From the NCBI GenBank assembly GCA_019671135.1, contig JAHRHY010000019.1:124001-188000 (forward strand): DNA of 64,000 bases, written 5' to 3'. The DNA is from Linnemannia hyalina. Taxonomy: Eukaryota; Mortierellomycota; Mortierellomycetes; Mortierellales; Mortierellaceae. Position 1 is the first letter of the stretch. Each line of letters opens with the position of its first letter. Positions 1 through 11,414 of the stretch are shown piece by piece. The position numbers and the translations under genes were made by a program. Below the pieces are notes generated by a model, which worked only from the letters and a program-made list of their open reading frames with translations, did not search any database and was not told the DNA's origin.

Positions 1-166
1 TATTTTATCTCATTAGTTTTCTGTAGGAAAATAAGGAATGACGCTTTTACTTCTTGTCAATATTCTCGCATACAGGAACATCATCTCCTTTGAAAATGTA
101 TGTGCCCATGGTTGACAAAACGGTTCTCGAGCATTTCAGCTGAGTGCAGAGTCAGTCGAATGCCTC

Positions 167-461
167 TTAGACCCCTTCTCCAGTGATGCCGCTGACGCCT
201 TGAATCCGCCAGGCGAATCCAGCGTAATCTTTGGCAAAGTCAAGGAGTGGATAGGAAGAGAGTGAAGGGTGGTGGAGGATGTGGGTCGTTAGGTCGGATG
301 TGTGAGTTGGCTGCCTTTTCGCGGCCGTGCACCAGGTGATGAATGATGGTTGTTTTCCCTGCGTCGTAGCAACTGAGGAAGGCTATTGAGGTTAGATCTA
401 GTGGAGGAAAAGAGAGATGAAATTGTGTTGTGGAACTAAGCGTTGATAGCGATGCGACCAT
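167..461 (-). pseudogene. ARF-family small GTPase relic
   Basis: Two separated pieces of an ARF-like GTPase are readable on the minus strand. Near 296-372 the translation contains SCYDAGKTTII, a P-loop resembling the ARF GLDAAGKTTI motif but with the first Gly replaced. At 167-241, in another frame, it reads WRIQGVSGITGEGV followed by TAA. This matches the C-terminal WRIQGCDATTGEGV of the ARF-like protein at 43685-44296. Only about 20 codons separate the pieces, so switch I, switch II and the NKxD region are missing, and the frames disagree. I read this as a decayed copy with an internal deletion. The nearest upstream ATG is at 461. A functional protein is not expected; an exon-split gene is the less likely alternative. 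Confidence 0.55.
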
Positions 462-489
462 GGTATCTGCGCATCTTTGTTGATGAGAG

Positions 490-493
<4 letters not shown>

Positions 494-529
<36 letters not shown>
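494..529. repeat. (GA)n microsatellite
   Basis: About 18 uninterrupted GA units. The long Ser-Leu stretches in minus-strand reading frames here come from this repeat and are not protein evidence. Confidence 0.95.
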
Positions 530-532
<3 letters not shown>

Positions 533-708
533 GGAAAGGAGAAAGGAGAAAGAGAGGAAGGAAGGAAGAAAGTAGAGTTGGGGACGATGAGACGAGTTGA
601 CTTTCCTCGCCCGGCGCAATAGTTAACACGTATCATTTCTTCATTTGCGTAATGTTATTTTCACTAGTGTTTTATTGTAAAGTGGTCAATGAGGAGAAAG
701 AAAGGCAT

Positions 709-2916
709 TTAAGAGGGAAGGTGGACCCAGCGGGCTTGGCCTTCAGACAGGACACGAGAAGTTGCCTTGAGTGAGCGACCCATAGAACTAACAGGTCGAC
801 CCCGCTTCGAGGAAGTCCATAGCGTCTGAGTACACGACGATAGAGTCGTCCGATCTTGCTGGACCGTGTCGAGGTCGGTGTACTTTGTGACACAGTCAAA
901 GACGTTACAGAGGACATACTTAAGAGAATTGTACTTTCTAAAGGCGCTCTTCTCATTGGCATGCCACATGTCCCAGGTATCCTTGTTTGCATAGGATGGA
1001 TCCCATTTTGCGACGCGCGGCATGTCGAACGTGGGCGGGAAGGTGATGTTTTGAGAGAACTCGTTCCGAATGTATTTGATCGAGGTCTGTTCGTCCTTGG
1101 TGAGGTTAGGTGTTCCCGTGATTGCACAGTCGAGCTTTTGGAGACCCCTGCAGACCCAGGGCGTGTCGAGGATGTCTGTGTATGGGATTTGAAGTCCTGG
1201 GCCGACACAGCTCTTGAGTTTGGTGCAACCGGTGAGAAGAAGGCCTAGTTGAGAGACATTTTCGGACTCGTTCGTGAATTCCAATATCTCAATCTGGGCG
1301 CAGTGTTTAGCAATGATCGCCAAGGTCTCAGAGTAGACGGTGTAGAGGTTAGCTTCCGCCAGATTCGGGAGGATCGAGAGCAGACCGTTGAGGCGTTGAG
1401 CGGTCGGAAAGGCATCTTTGGCGAGACGGATGGATTTGAGAGTCGGGAAGGATGGCTCGATTTTGTAGTTGACTTCTGCTTCCTCAACGGGGTCATGGAC
1501 TTTTTTGAGTTGAAGCTCTTGGAGGACTGGGAAGGTGCGCAGGAGGTCGAAGAGATTTCTGTAGCCACTGATGAGTTGGAGGTTGAGTCTTGTAACAAAG
1601 TTGAGGCGGATGTTAATGTTGCTGAGCATGGTTGGGGGACAGTCCCATCGGGCGACGTGAAGCTCTCGCAGAGATGGTGCTTGTTCCTGTGCTGACGTTG
1701 GTACTGTTCTATCCAGAACGGCTTCGGTCACAGCCGTGTTCCCGCGTCTGGCGCCATTGTTGTCCGGACTGATTTTTCCAATTGACAGCATCGCCAGGCT
1801 AGGGAAGCTGGTAAAGATGGCTTTCAGGTGACGAGGTTGAGTTGGTGCCACAATGTCGAGCAGTCGAAGATTCGGCATCCTTTCAGTCCCATCACTGTCG
1901 CTTGACACACCTCCTATAATTTCCTTCCCTCCATCCACAGTTTTTGATCCGTGAGCTTTGGCAACGACCTCGACCAGTGCATCAAACCCTTCAGGAGACT
2001 TGTCATAATGCCAGAGCATCTCCAGATGCGGCAGCGTCGTCGGGAGACTGACCAAAAAATCCGCCGTCTTTTCAACGCCGATTCGGACCGCCCGCAGTCG
2101 TCGACGTGACGCGAGAGTGGCCTTCAGAAACTCGCCCGAGACCATAAAGGTATCCTCGTGGAACCCAAAGGGTCCCATATCCAGTTCCTGAAGCTGCGGG
2201 TTGTTGAGGACCAATTGCCAGCAAGACCGGGCGAGTGTGACCATATGGAGTTTGCTGTCTTCGGTGTCGTGTTCCTGAGAGAAGAGACAAGGATGGACCC
2301 CCATGAGGGATGGCTCGAGCTCCTGTTGGTTTCTACGGAGGGTTGCTGATAGGGCTGTAAGGTAAGGGGTTTCAGGAGAGTCTGTGCGGTCGAGGCGTTT
2401 GAGGAATGTGAGGACTGGGTCGAGGAAACCGAGCCGAAGGACTGTGATGCCTTCACAGGGTAGGATCTCCCTGTCAGACATGGGACTATGTGTGACGACG
2501 TCGATCGAGGAAGTCGACGAGGACGAATGCGCCCTTGTTTGGTCCTCGATCTGCTGTCTCCGTACTCTCTGAGCAATTACCCTAGCACGCAAACACAACT
2601 CGACTGTATGAGGTCGTCGAATGATCAGTCTCCTTATATGATGGCCATACTTCACAAACAGATCCAGCAGCCTTTCAGGTACCCGCTCGACCAGCCGGGC
2701 GATATGTTCCTGCGGGTGATAAAAACTCGGGACGGGGTCAGTGAAATCTGTGAGAAGTCTCCTCCAGGACCGTCGGGAGTCGTCTATGGTCCTCCAGAGG
2801 TGAACGATGAAGATGGAGTTCCAGAGGGTGTTGACTTGGAGACATGCGACGAGATCGTAGGTGTTGAGGTGCGGTGCAAGTAGATGCAACACATCTGGGA
2901 CATGTGCGATTGTCAT
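709..2916 (-). CDS. F-box/LRR-like protein, divergent member
   Basis: Single-exon protein of 735 aa, predicted SCF ubiquitin-ligase substrate receptor. The N-terminus (about residues 5-52) has F-box-like spacing: PDVLHLLAPHL, then an acidic-hydrophobic turn, VNTLWNSI and LWRTIDDS. The family motif FVKYGHHIRRL follows at about 87-97. The body contains irregular leucine-rich segments such as LRLLDIV and LRELHVARWD. The start is set at the ATG at 2916; an upstream in-frame ATG at 3003 would add 29 hydrophobic residues not seen in paralogues. Unlike the other family members, the C-terminus lacks the FGFEG...ELEWM signature and ends in a low-similarity Ser/Arg-rich tail, which may be an out-of-frame extension. 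F-box identity is from motif reading; the target is unknown. Confidence 0.75.
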   Translation of the reverse strand: MTIAHVPDVLHLLAPHLNTYDLVACLQVNTLWNSIFIVHLWRTIDDSRRSWRRLLTDFTDPVPSFYHPQEHIARLVERVPERLLDLFVKYGHHIRRLIIRRPHTVELCLRARVIAQRVRRQQIEDQTRAHSSSSTSSIDVVTHSPMSDREILPCEGITVLRLGFLDPVLTFLKRLDRTDSPETPYLTALSATLRRNQQELEPSLMGVHPCLFSQEHDTEDSKLHMVTLARSCWQLVLNNPQLQELDMGPFGFHEDTFMVSGEFLKATLASRRRLRAVRIGVEKTADFLVSLPTTLPHLEMLWHYDKSPEGFDALVEVVAKAHGSKTVDGGKEIIGGVSSDSDGTERMPNLRLLDIVAPTQPRHLKAIFTSFPSLAMLSIGKISPDNNGARRGNTAVTEAVLDRTVPTSAQEQAPSLRELHVARWDCPPTMLSNINIRLNFVTRLNLQLISGYRNLFDLLRTFPVLQELQLKKVHDPVEEAEVNYKIEPSFPTLKSIRLAKDAFPTAQRLNGLLSILPNLAEANLYTVYSETLAIIAKHCAQIEILEFTNESENVSQLGLLLTGCTKLKSCVGPGLQIPYTDILDTPWVCRGLQKLDCAITGTPNLTKDEQTSIKYIRNEFSQNITFPPTFDMPRVAKWDPSYANKDTWDMWHANEKSAFRKYNSLKYVLCNVFDCVTKYTDLDTVQQDRTTLSSCTQTLWTSSKRGRPVSSMGRSLKATSRVLSEGQARWVHLPS

Positions 2917-3163
2917 TTTCTTGGAATGGAACAGATGAGGGTGATGAACGAGAAGAAGTTGAAGAGACAAGAAATAAAACGCGATTCCGGTCGCGTAGTA
3001 CAAATTAATAAAAGAAATAAAAGGAAATCCGCAGGGTGTGAGTCAACGCTGCATAGACATGGCTGTTTACTGCGGGAGAAGGTCAAAGCAAAAAATGAGC
3101 ACGAAGGATGCTGCGGCTGTGGAGGCGTAAAAGGTTTAATATGATTACAGGCTAATATTACTT

Positions 3164-6100
3164 CTACGCGGAGACGATGGTGGGCATGGCAAGGTCAGAG
3201 TCGCCATCGGTGACAATCTTGACAAACACATCCTCGAGAGTCGTCTGACTCAGACCCCAGTCCTCGATCGCAGGAAACTGCCCAGGCCGCGATAACAGCC
3301 CAAAGATGGTCGACAACTGACCACGCTCCTGGTGACCATAGCCACGGCGACCTGCCAAGGTATTCTGGCGCTGGTCCTGGTCCTGGTGCTGTTGGTCCTG
3401 GAAGTCAAACTCAAAGGTGGTGGCGTTGGTGAACTTGTCAATACGTTTATATTGCAAACCAGCCAAGATCTGACGCTCGACGCTCTGGCATGCCTCCTCC
3501 AGACGACCGGGCTTGGAGCTGACGTTGAGACGGAATCCAGATCCGTAGAGCTCCTTCAGGTGAAGACTGGTGCCGATACATCTCAGCCGTCCGCTGGTCA
3601 TAATCGCGATCTTGTCCGAAAGAATATCAGCCTCCTCCATCGAGTGCGTGGTCAAGACAAGAGTGCGGCCGACTTTGACACGGTTGACAATATCCCAGAT
3701 CACACGACGGACGTGAGGGTCCAGACCAGTCGAAGGCTCATCCAAGAAGATAACGCGGTTGTCGCCCAACAGTGCAATGGCGATCGAAACACGACGTTTC
3801 TCACCACCACTAAGGCCCTTGACCTGACGATCGCGGAACGTTGTCAAGGAGACCGAAGCAACGGCATACTCGACGGCTTGCTTCTCGAGGCTTGGGGGGA
3901 TACCACGGAGACGAGCATAGAACAAAAGGTGGTCGGCAACAGTAAGATCACCCCAAAGGATATCGTGCTGGGGACAGACACCGATGCGAGCATGAACGGT
4001 TGAAATATCAGTACGAATGTTGGCGCCGGCAACATGGGCAGTTCCAGAGGTGGGGCTGTAAAGACCCGTCAAGAGATGGATCATGGTCGACTTTCCGGCA
4101 CCGTTGGGACCCAAAAGACCGAGGACAGTGTTGGTCTCGACACCAAAGGACATGCCCTTCAAGGCAGCCTCGACCTTGCCACGGTAGCAGTGGTAGAGGT
4201 TGTTGATGATCAGAGGGGTGGTGGCGGGGTCGTACTTTGTCTGGACACGCTCGCGCTCTGAATAGACATCGGCATCACCTCCCTCCAAAACATCGTCGTT
4301 GTGAGAGGGGGAGTTGTGGTGAGCAGCCAGGCGGGACTCAGGGTCAGCCGAGGCGTTGTTCTTCTTGAAAAAGGACGAGATTGGGAAATGCCAGGGTTTC
4401 TGAACACCGTACTCTGAGGGAGCAACCGCATCAATGTAGCTAACAGGGATGGAATGGTGGAATTGCATGTTAGAATAGTATATAAGGCAGATGGAGTAAA
4501 AACCTCTCCTGCAGGCGGTTTCGAAACAAAAGGGATGACTTACAAGGTCAAGAGGAGGGCAAGGAAACTCTCGCCGATGAGGATCATGACACAGAAGAAC
4601 AAATTCTTGCCGGGTGCAAAATCTGCCCAGGCCAAAGGGACCATGCCGTTGATTCTACTAGCATGAGAAATTCCTTCGCTCAAGATGTTAAAGAAAGCAA
4701 AGTTGGGGTGGATGAACCAAGCAGTGGGGATGCCGTTTGTGAAAATCGTATCGGCGGCAGCACCCATCATGCAGGAGATGGCGACAAAGAAGTAGACGAT
4801 CAGGGTGGCACGACGAGTCTTTGAGAAGAGCGAACCCAAGAGGAAGGAAAGGGTAGTTTGGACGTGGGCCCAAAGGATAAGGATGACGAGGAGGATAACG
4901 GGGTTGGTACGCATAATGACTTGGGACGAGATAGCGGCGCAGGCCAAGCAGAAAAAGAGCGAGAGGATCAGTTGCATCGTCAGGAATTCGACGTAGTGGG
5001 CAATGTAGTATGACGAGTTCTTCAGTCCGTTCTATGAAAGGGGAGCAGGGTTTAAAACGATTGATTAGAAAATATGTATAAAAGACAGTTGAGAAGCAGA
5101 TTACATAACACAAAGAAAGTCAAATTGAGCATACCATGGCCATCATCATACGGTGACGGTCCTCCTTCTCCTGGACAAGGATAGAGACAAAAGTGGGCAT
5201 CAAGAAGCAGAGGGCAAAGGGGAACAGGCGGAGTGAGAGCTGGTTCAAGATGAAGCCGTTCGAGATGGTATTGTCGTACTCGAAGGGAAGAGTACGGAGA
5301 CCCTGGGAGATGGAGTACTTTCCGGAGAACTTTGTCTTGACGATCGCGTTTGTAAACTGGGTGATGGTGATCATCTGGCGGAGACCCGAGGGGACAGAGA
5401 GGTAGTTCTGATTGTCCGAAGGGCCTTGTCCAAACTGCATAGTAGCCTTTAACTTGCCTGACGCGGTGTCGACGGTATCAAAGTGAAGGGCGCCAAAGGG
5501 CATTTCCTTGTAGTCCATGTATCCGTCCTTGCCGGCCAATTTCTTGACTATTTCGGCAATGACATCATCCGCAGTGGCCTGGTCCTTGAGAGTCGTGAAC
5601 ACTTGAGGGGTGAAGATCTTGACAGGAATGTACGAGGAGTTGGGGTCAGTCGTATTTCTGCGGTAGGTCTGAGAGGAGGCAAAGCGGATGGGGATAGAGC
5701 CCAAGAGTCCCGATCCAGCGTTACTGCCAGGCCCTGCGGTGGTGTTGACAGAGTAGACGATGCTGGCATTGGTTGGGGGCCAGACCTGAGACTCGAACTT
5801 GGGCGTCAGCTTTGGCGAGGATCCGATGGCCTGGGCTACTTGTGCGTCGGAGGTGGTGATGTATAGTGTCTGATTGACGCCGATGAAATTGAAAAAGGCG
5901 AGGGTGCCCTGATTGACGTCCTGGTTGTCATTCTTGCGCCATGCGTCTTCAGTCTCGGGCAGGTCAAACCATCCATTCACTGGCGAAGGAGTGTAGAAAC
6001 TATAGTGAAGAATTGAAGATGTTGTTGAGAGATGGTTTTGTGGAGCAAAAGGGAAAAAAGAGACACTGTCGGCGCAGTATGAATCTTACCTGTCCGGTTG

Positions 6101-6730
6101 AGCAGCTCCAGCAACAGTGGTGTTCTCGTAGGGAGCCTTCCTTGGGAAAGACTCTCCGAACCAACGAACACAAGGGAGAGGATCGGTGTAGCGACTGGAC
6201 CACAAGCTGGTGGGGTACCACGCTGCAGGGACCCTCTTGCTACCATTAGGGTCAACGGGAATTTTTCCGATTTCAAACGACCTACTCGTCGTAGGATCAG
6301 CGTCGTTGGCACAGAAGGCTGCGATATTGGACCCTTTGCCGAGACCTCCACCTGTATTGCTGATGAGGGAAAAGAGTAGGCAGAGGACAACTAACAACAC
6401 GGGCCAGATGACGAGACAGCAGATGTTGGAGCTGCGCTGACGGCTGTGGTAGGAGAGTGCACGGCGTGCCAAGGCACGGAACTGGAAGCGAGCAGTCGGG
6501 GTCACGTTCGAGAAATCGACCGCTGGAGGGAGAGGGTCGTGTTCATGAAGGTGGGGGTCACTGTTGTTGAACTTGGGGTCGTTGAGGTGCTCCATGGGGA
6601 TGTGTGTATGATGGTCGCCAGGGTGGGCGTAGACAAGAGCATTGGAAGAAGAGTTGTCAGAGAGGCGGTTGTGGGGGTTGTGGGGGCCACCTGCAGGGGC
6701 AGGAACACCCTTTTTTGTCTTTTTGAACAT
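3164..6730 (-). CDS. ABCA-type half transporter (ATP-binding cassette)
   Basis: Four exons: 6090-6730, 5135-5999, 4544-5031, 3164-4439, giving 1089 aa. All junctions are GT-AG and in frame. Residues about 99-121 form the first membrane helix, followed by a large extracytosolic loop and further helices in exons 2-3 (for example LFPFALCFLMPTFVSIL). Exon 3 begins NGLKNSSYY, a position typical of ABCA proteins, and exon 4 begins YIDAVAPSEYGVQKPW, the usual ABCA link to the NBD. The single NBD has Walker A GPNGAGKS (about 775), signature LSGGEKRR (about 871), Walker B VIFLDEPSTG (about 891) and an H-loop THS (about 928). One TMD plus one NBD means it must dimerise. The ABCA family is generally linked to lipid movement, so membrane lipid export is likely; the substrate is unknown. 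An upstream non-coding exon is possible. Confidence 0.9.
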
Positions 6731-8081
6731 TTCGCGCAGATCTGAGGAAGGAGGGGTATATTTATATCTTTGGGTAGGAGGACCGGTATTAGTGGGGGGG
6801 AGGGGAGGGGGTACGAGTAAAGGATAAGGATAGGATGGAGAGTATCTTACAAGGGGAAGGAGTGGGTGGAGGATAAAAGGAAGGTTGTTATTAGTCCTTG
6901 CGAAGAGTAAAGAAAGGTTGAGAGGGGTGGGGTGGAGTAGAGAAGAGCGAGGAAGAAAGAAAAAGGAGGAGAGGAGGTCTGTTATATAGAAAGGTGAGCA
7001 ATGAAGACGACGTAGAGCAAGGAGGAGGAGAGCGTATGAATCAATGAGTGATTCAATAATGTCTGTGGCTGTATCGTTTTTCATAACCGATCGTACCTAA
7101 ACCGAAATAGAGATCGTTTCAGTCGGTGATGGTGCCTGAAGTGCCTATTACGCCCTCAGCTGAAGTCAAAGCAAATTTGAGTTTGGGAAATGCTTTGAGA
7201 CCCGAAACAGCCGCCGCATACTCATCAATAGGAAAGCGAGAGAGGAGAACCTTCTTTCTTTTCTCATCCGCAAAAGTGGAATACAAAATGCAGAGCCACA
7301 GCCGATCCCTGGGAATCCAAAAAAAATGAAAAGAGAAGAACAACGCCCTCAGTACCCTCACTGGATCCCTTCTCGCCTTCCAGTCTTCCATGATCGACTT
7401 GATACATCATCATTAGTCTACCACCACACACCCCTACATATTCAAACTCCCACCCAGCATCCACTCCATCAATTGGCTTGGCATGTCATGGATCGAATGC
7501 GACAAATTCCAAAGTCCCTTCTTCCGTCACAACTGTGACGACCGCTGTTGTTGTTGTCGTTCATCCCAGAAATAACAAAGAAAAGCCCTAACTAGGAATA
7601 GAGGTCTATTGTCTCACAAAAGCCATCGTCTCGGTCATTGAAAAGAAGACATCCTCCTTGACGACTTTGATTTCTCATCCTTCTCGCTTTGTTCGTGTTC
7701 CATCCCACCAGAGAAGCAGAGCGATGCTTATGTTTTCTGTCTGCCAGATTGCTGCTGCTAAGGCATAGAAAAGTATGTGGATGTGAAGTTAATAGGCAAC
7801 AATTGCAACGAGTGGTTGAACTTGAATATACCCTTTCGTAGTATATGAATGGAAATACGTGAACTGTGGATGTTGTCCGACAACGTTTTGCTCGTCGGGC
7901 TTTCCGTTGTCGCTCTCAGTCCTTTCTTTTTTTGCCTCTTCCCCTCCTCAAATACACCTTTTTTCTCTTGGCAATTGCCAAGAAAAACACGTTCACTTAG
8001 TATTCCTGCCTGAGCCCGACTTTTATTAAAAAAAAATCGACGCTTCCCTAGTCTTATGTATCCACCTCTACCAAGCAAACC

Positions 8082-8116
<35 letters not shown>

Positions 8117-8509
8117 CGCCATCTACAAAAAAATGCTAAGGATCTCCCTTTTCTATTTTCCATGGGAAACGAACACAAAAAAAAAAAAAAAAAAAAAGGA
8201 GCAGTCATAAAAAAACGTGTGCAACGTCTCAATGATGACTATCCGGAAACGAATAGCAGACAATTCCGTTTTTGTTGACCCATCCTCCGCTTGTTCCCCA
8301 TCCTCTTCCCGTGGAAGGTAATTGCAAAGGTTGGGCAATAATAATTCATAGCACATGATTGACATAATGAACCTTCCCACAGATGAATAAAATAGAAAAG
8401 ACGTCTAAAAGAATGCATCAAAGTTGTTTCGGGGTACTGGAGAGACAAGAACTTTAATAAGGACTAGAAAGCTAACATTCAAAATATTAGAGAAAAGGAC
8501 ATATCATTT
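6731..8509. other. Intergenic region with homopolymer tracts
   Basis: No credible gene was seen. Holds the pyrimidine-rich (minus-strand) leader of the ABCA gene, then AT-rich sequence with a T32 run at 8085-8116 and an A21 run at 8177-8197, and the 3' flank of the RRM gene. Confidence 0.7.
8085..8116. repeat. Poly(T) tract, 32 nt
   Basis: Uninterrupted run of T on the plus strand in intergenic DNA; a second run, of A (8177-8197), lies about 60 nt away. Confidence 0.9.
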
Positions 8510-9995
8510 CTAAAGGTCGCCGTAGCTAAGGATTTGACGTCCACGTCCACGCGCTTGAGCAACGGCTGCCCGAGGGTCTGCGCCGACAGGTGGGTAGACA
8601 GCAGTGACAGGCTTGGGTGGCAGCTTGGGTGAGCGAGGACGAGGCGGAAGGTGGTGGATCGGTCTCGAAGTCGTTGACTCAGGTGTCATCAAACCCTGGG
8701 AAGAGGCCGAAGAGGTTGACGTAGCCAGTGAAGGACGACGAGCTCCATCACGAGTCGGCAGTGGCGACATCGTACCGGCCTCTGAACCAGAGCCCCTTTG
8801 GTAGTATATCGGGAACTCCTCCCTAAAGACTCTAACAAGAGCTCCGTCCACCGTCGATCCGTTCATCATTTCCAGTGCCCGCTGTGCTGCATCCAGTCTG
8901 GTGTATGTCACAAAAGCAATATTCTTGCCCTCGACCAGGTTTGCCTCCTCGATCTCGCCGTATGGTCCGAATGCAGTCAGTAACACTGTGACTGACGTCG
9001 AGTCTGCGAGTCCTTCGACGCGAATCTTGCTAAAAAGAGGCGGCAGTTCCTGATGTCGGATGGTCGAGGTGTGTGTGTCAAGGTGGGGGTAGCAATCCTG
9101 CTCAAAGTCCCTTGCGCTGTCTCTCCGCTTGAAGAAATCAGGCCCTTGATCTCTGTATGGACTGACCGAGCGTGATCGGGATCTGAAGCCGCTTCGTCTG
9201 CCAGGTGAAGGTGAGCGTGAACACGAATTTGAGCGGAAACGAGGACGATGGTTTTCATAGTCTCCAGCATGCCGTCCAAAGTCTCCGTGGCTGTCCATCC
9301 TGCGCTTCCTGTGTTCCTGGCTGCCTGATTGGTCCGTCAAGGGGTGCGTCCTGCTACATACATGGAATCATAAAAGACCACAAATATAAGCGAGGGTCTT
9401 TTTGTTTGTGATAAAAACGCACGTAGCGTTGAGGGAGAGAAAAAAAGGGATGTGGGAGGCGTGGACTTACGCGTTGGTCTGATAGTCGGCAATGGTGTCG
9501 GGGGATTGGTGACGGACGGCTTGAAGTGATTGCCCATGTGCGGTTTGCGCGATCCCTTCGCGACTATCTGTGCTTCCACTCCAGCGACGTCCATTTGCTC
9601 CAGGTCGGCCGTTGGGGCTGTCCGTTTGAACCGTGGGGTCGTTTCTTGGTGATGGGATAGGTGTAGGGGGGGTTGCTGTTGTCGCGTGGTTGCTGTCGGA
9701 TGTATGGTGGTGGTGGCCAGGAGTGGAGGTGTAAGGAGGTGAGGCCATTGAGCTGATAGAAGGATTCCTACCGCGACCAGAGTAAGACGGGTTATCCTAT
9801 TCAAGTTGTTAAAAAACAAGCATAGAGCAGTAAGAAGTTGGATCTATTTCCTATACGAACATGTTGGTGCACGGGAACACCCCACTTTGTCCTTTGGTGT
9901 TCGTTCGGTGTCAACAATTACAACAATATCAGCAATTATCGCGAAAACATCAATAATAATAGACAACAACGATCGCAACCACAATAGCGGCCATT

Positions 9996-10035
<40 letters not shown>

Positions 10036-10743
10036 CGGCAAGTGGCAAACATGGTAACAGTCCTTACAACAACAAATGCAAGTGGAAACCATGATAACAG
10101 CAATTACAACAACAACGGTAGCTGGCAACCTTAATAATAGCCATTACAACAACAACAACAACAACAACAACAACGGCAAGTGGCAACCATGATAACAGCT
10201 ATAGCTACATGAACCTGAGTAATAACCAACGTGACAAATGTCAAGACGAACGACAAACAAGGGAACAAGGGAACAAGGGGCATACCAACTTTTCAGAGCT
10301 ATCACCAGTGTTGCTTCCATGCAGGTGCAACTGTGATGCAGCAGAACTGCGGATTGCCATGGACGACCGCTTTAGCTTCTTTTCCATTCCTGCTCCTGTC
10401 CCTACTCCTGTTCCTGTTTCTACTCCTGTTCCTGTTCTTGCTCCTGCTCCTGCTCCTGCTCCTGAAACCTTTTGCACACGAGGCCTCTTTGCTGGAGGTT
10501 CATGGCGAATGGAGTTGCTATTACTAGCACTGTCTTGGCGCGACTGAGTGGGAATGGGTACTGCTGTTGGCAGAGTGGATTTCGGTTTGGGTAAGTTGAC
10601 TCCTGCGAGGGCAAAGATGTCGACGGAGCGGTGGTCCTTGGCCCGCGACGCCTCCTTGAGTTCTTTTTCCTAGTGAGAATGACACGACACGTATACAGTT
10701 AGAACGACTGGAACGATAAGGAAGATAGTAATAACAATAACAA

Positions 10744-10792
<49 letters not shown>

Positions 10793-10879
10793 TATGTATG
10801 TTGAGCAAGTTGAATTCGATGAAGATACCTTCTTCATCTGTTGGATGAGTGCGAACTTTTGCTGCAGTTTGTTGTCCAT
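8510..10879 (-). CDS. RRM protein resembling negative elongation factor E
   Basis: Four exons: 10829-10879, 10286-10669, 9471-9796, 8510-9350, giving 533 aa in one frame. The N-terminus LQQKFALIQQMKKEKEL is a short coil like the start of NELF-E. A low-complexity Gly/Thr/Pro/His-rich region follows, then an RS/RD-rich stretch. One RRM lies at about residues 358-432, with RNP2-like IRVEGL, an acidic GEIEEANLV strand, RNP1-like NIAFVTY and ALEMMNGSTVDG. The protein ends RQILSYGDL, resembling the NELF-E QIVYSDD tail. NELF-E binds nascent RNA and helps pause RNA polymerase II in animals. The assignment rests on the order coil, RD-rich region, single RRM and tail motif. The alternative is a generic SR-like splicing factor. 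The last intron ends TAGCAG, a tandem acceptor that could add one Arg. Transcribed divergently from the gene at 11415. Confidence 0.65.
9963..10212. repeat. Degenerate minisatellite with (AAC)n cores
   Basis: About four copies of a roughly 40-nt unit (core GGCAAGTGGCAACC then ATGATAACAGC and ATTAC) are separated by AAC/CAA tracts of variable length (longest 9994-10036 and 10145-10173). It sits inside intron 2 (9797-10285) of the NELF-E-like gene, the longest intron in the window. Confidence 0.75.
10747..10800. repeat. (TG)n microsatellite
   Basis: About 20 TG units followed by TGTATG variants, inside intron 1 (10670-10828) of the NELF-E-like gene. Confidence 0.9.
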
Positions 10880-11414
10880 GGTGGCTGCCTTGTTGGTAGT
10901 TGGTAGGTGAGTAGGTGGTAGGTGATAAGTAGTTGTTTTATTGTTATTTTTCGAACTGCGCTCGGTTGGGATGGGTATGGAGGAGAGAAGGCTATTATTG
11001 AAGTGGTTGGTTGTTGTTTGATTGCTTGTTTGCTTGTTTGCTTGGTTGTGCGAGTGCGTGTGCGTGTGCGTGTACAGTGGGTGAGTGCGACGAGTGTTGA
11101 CGATGGTTGTCGTTGTTGCTATTGTTGCTGCGACAGTTGTTGCTGAGTGAAGAAGGGGTGAAGAAGGAGCGAAGAAGGGATAAGGAGTCAAAGTTGTTGA
11201 GAAGGAGCGAGCACAATCACGCCTTGTAACACCCCGAAGGATCACGTGTACCAGCAACCTTGACCTTGACCAGCGAACGAATCGAACGAAAAAGACAATA
11301 CACGAAACGAACCCCTAACCCCTTCTCTTTCGCTCTTATCCAAAGCGACAGAACACGCAGGACAAGAACAGGACACAAGGGACCGCTCTCAGGAAAACAA
11401 CAGCAACAACAGAC
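10880..11414. promoter_or_regulatory. Divergent intergenic promoter region
   Basis: 535 bp between the start codons of the NELF-E-like gene (-) and the ER membrane-protein gene (+). It is rich in GTTG/CTTG repeats and in pyrimidine tracts on the respective sense strands. No clear TATA box was seen. Confidence 0.5.

Noticed and set aside
240..629. 129-aa minus-strand frame rich in Ser-Leu
   Set aside because: The N-terminal half is encoded by the (GA)n repeat; only the P-loop part is meaningful and is reported as a relic.
3332..4003. 223-codon plus-strand open frame antisense to the ABCA NBD
   Set aside because: Mirrors the conserved NBD codons and has no domain of its own.
9806..10057. Plus-strand frame with a polyasparagine run
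   Set aside because: Created by the AAC repeat in an intron; no ATG-led conserved part.
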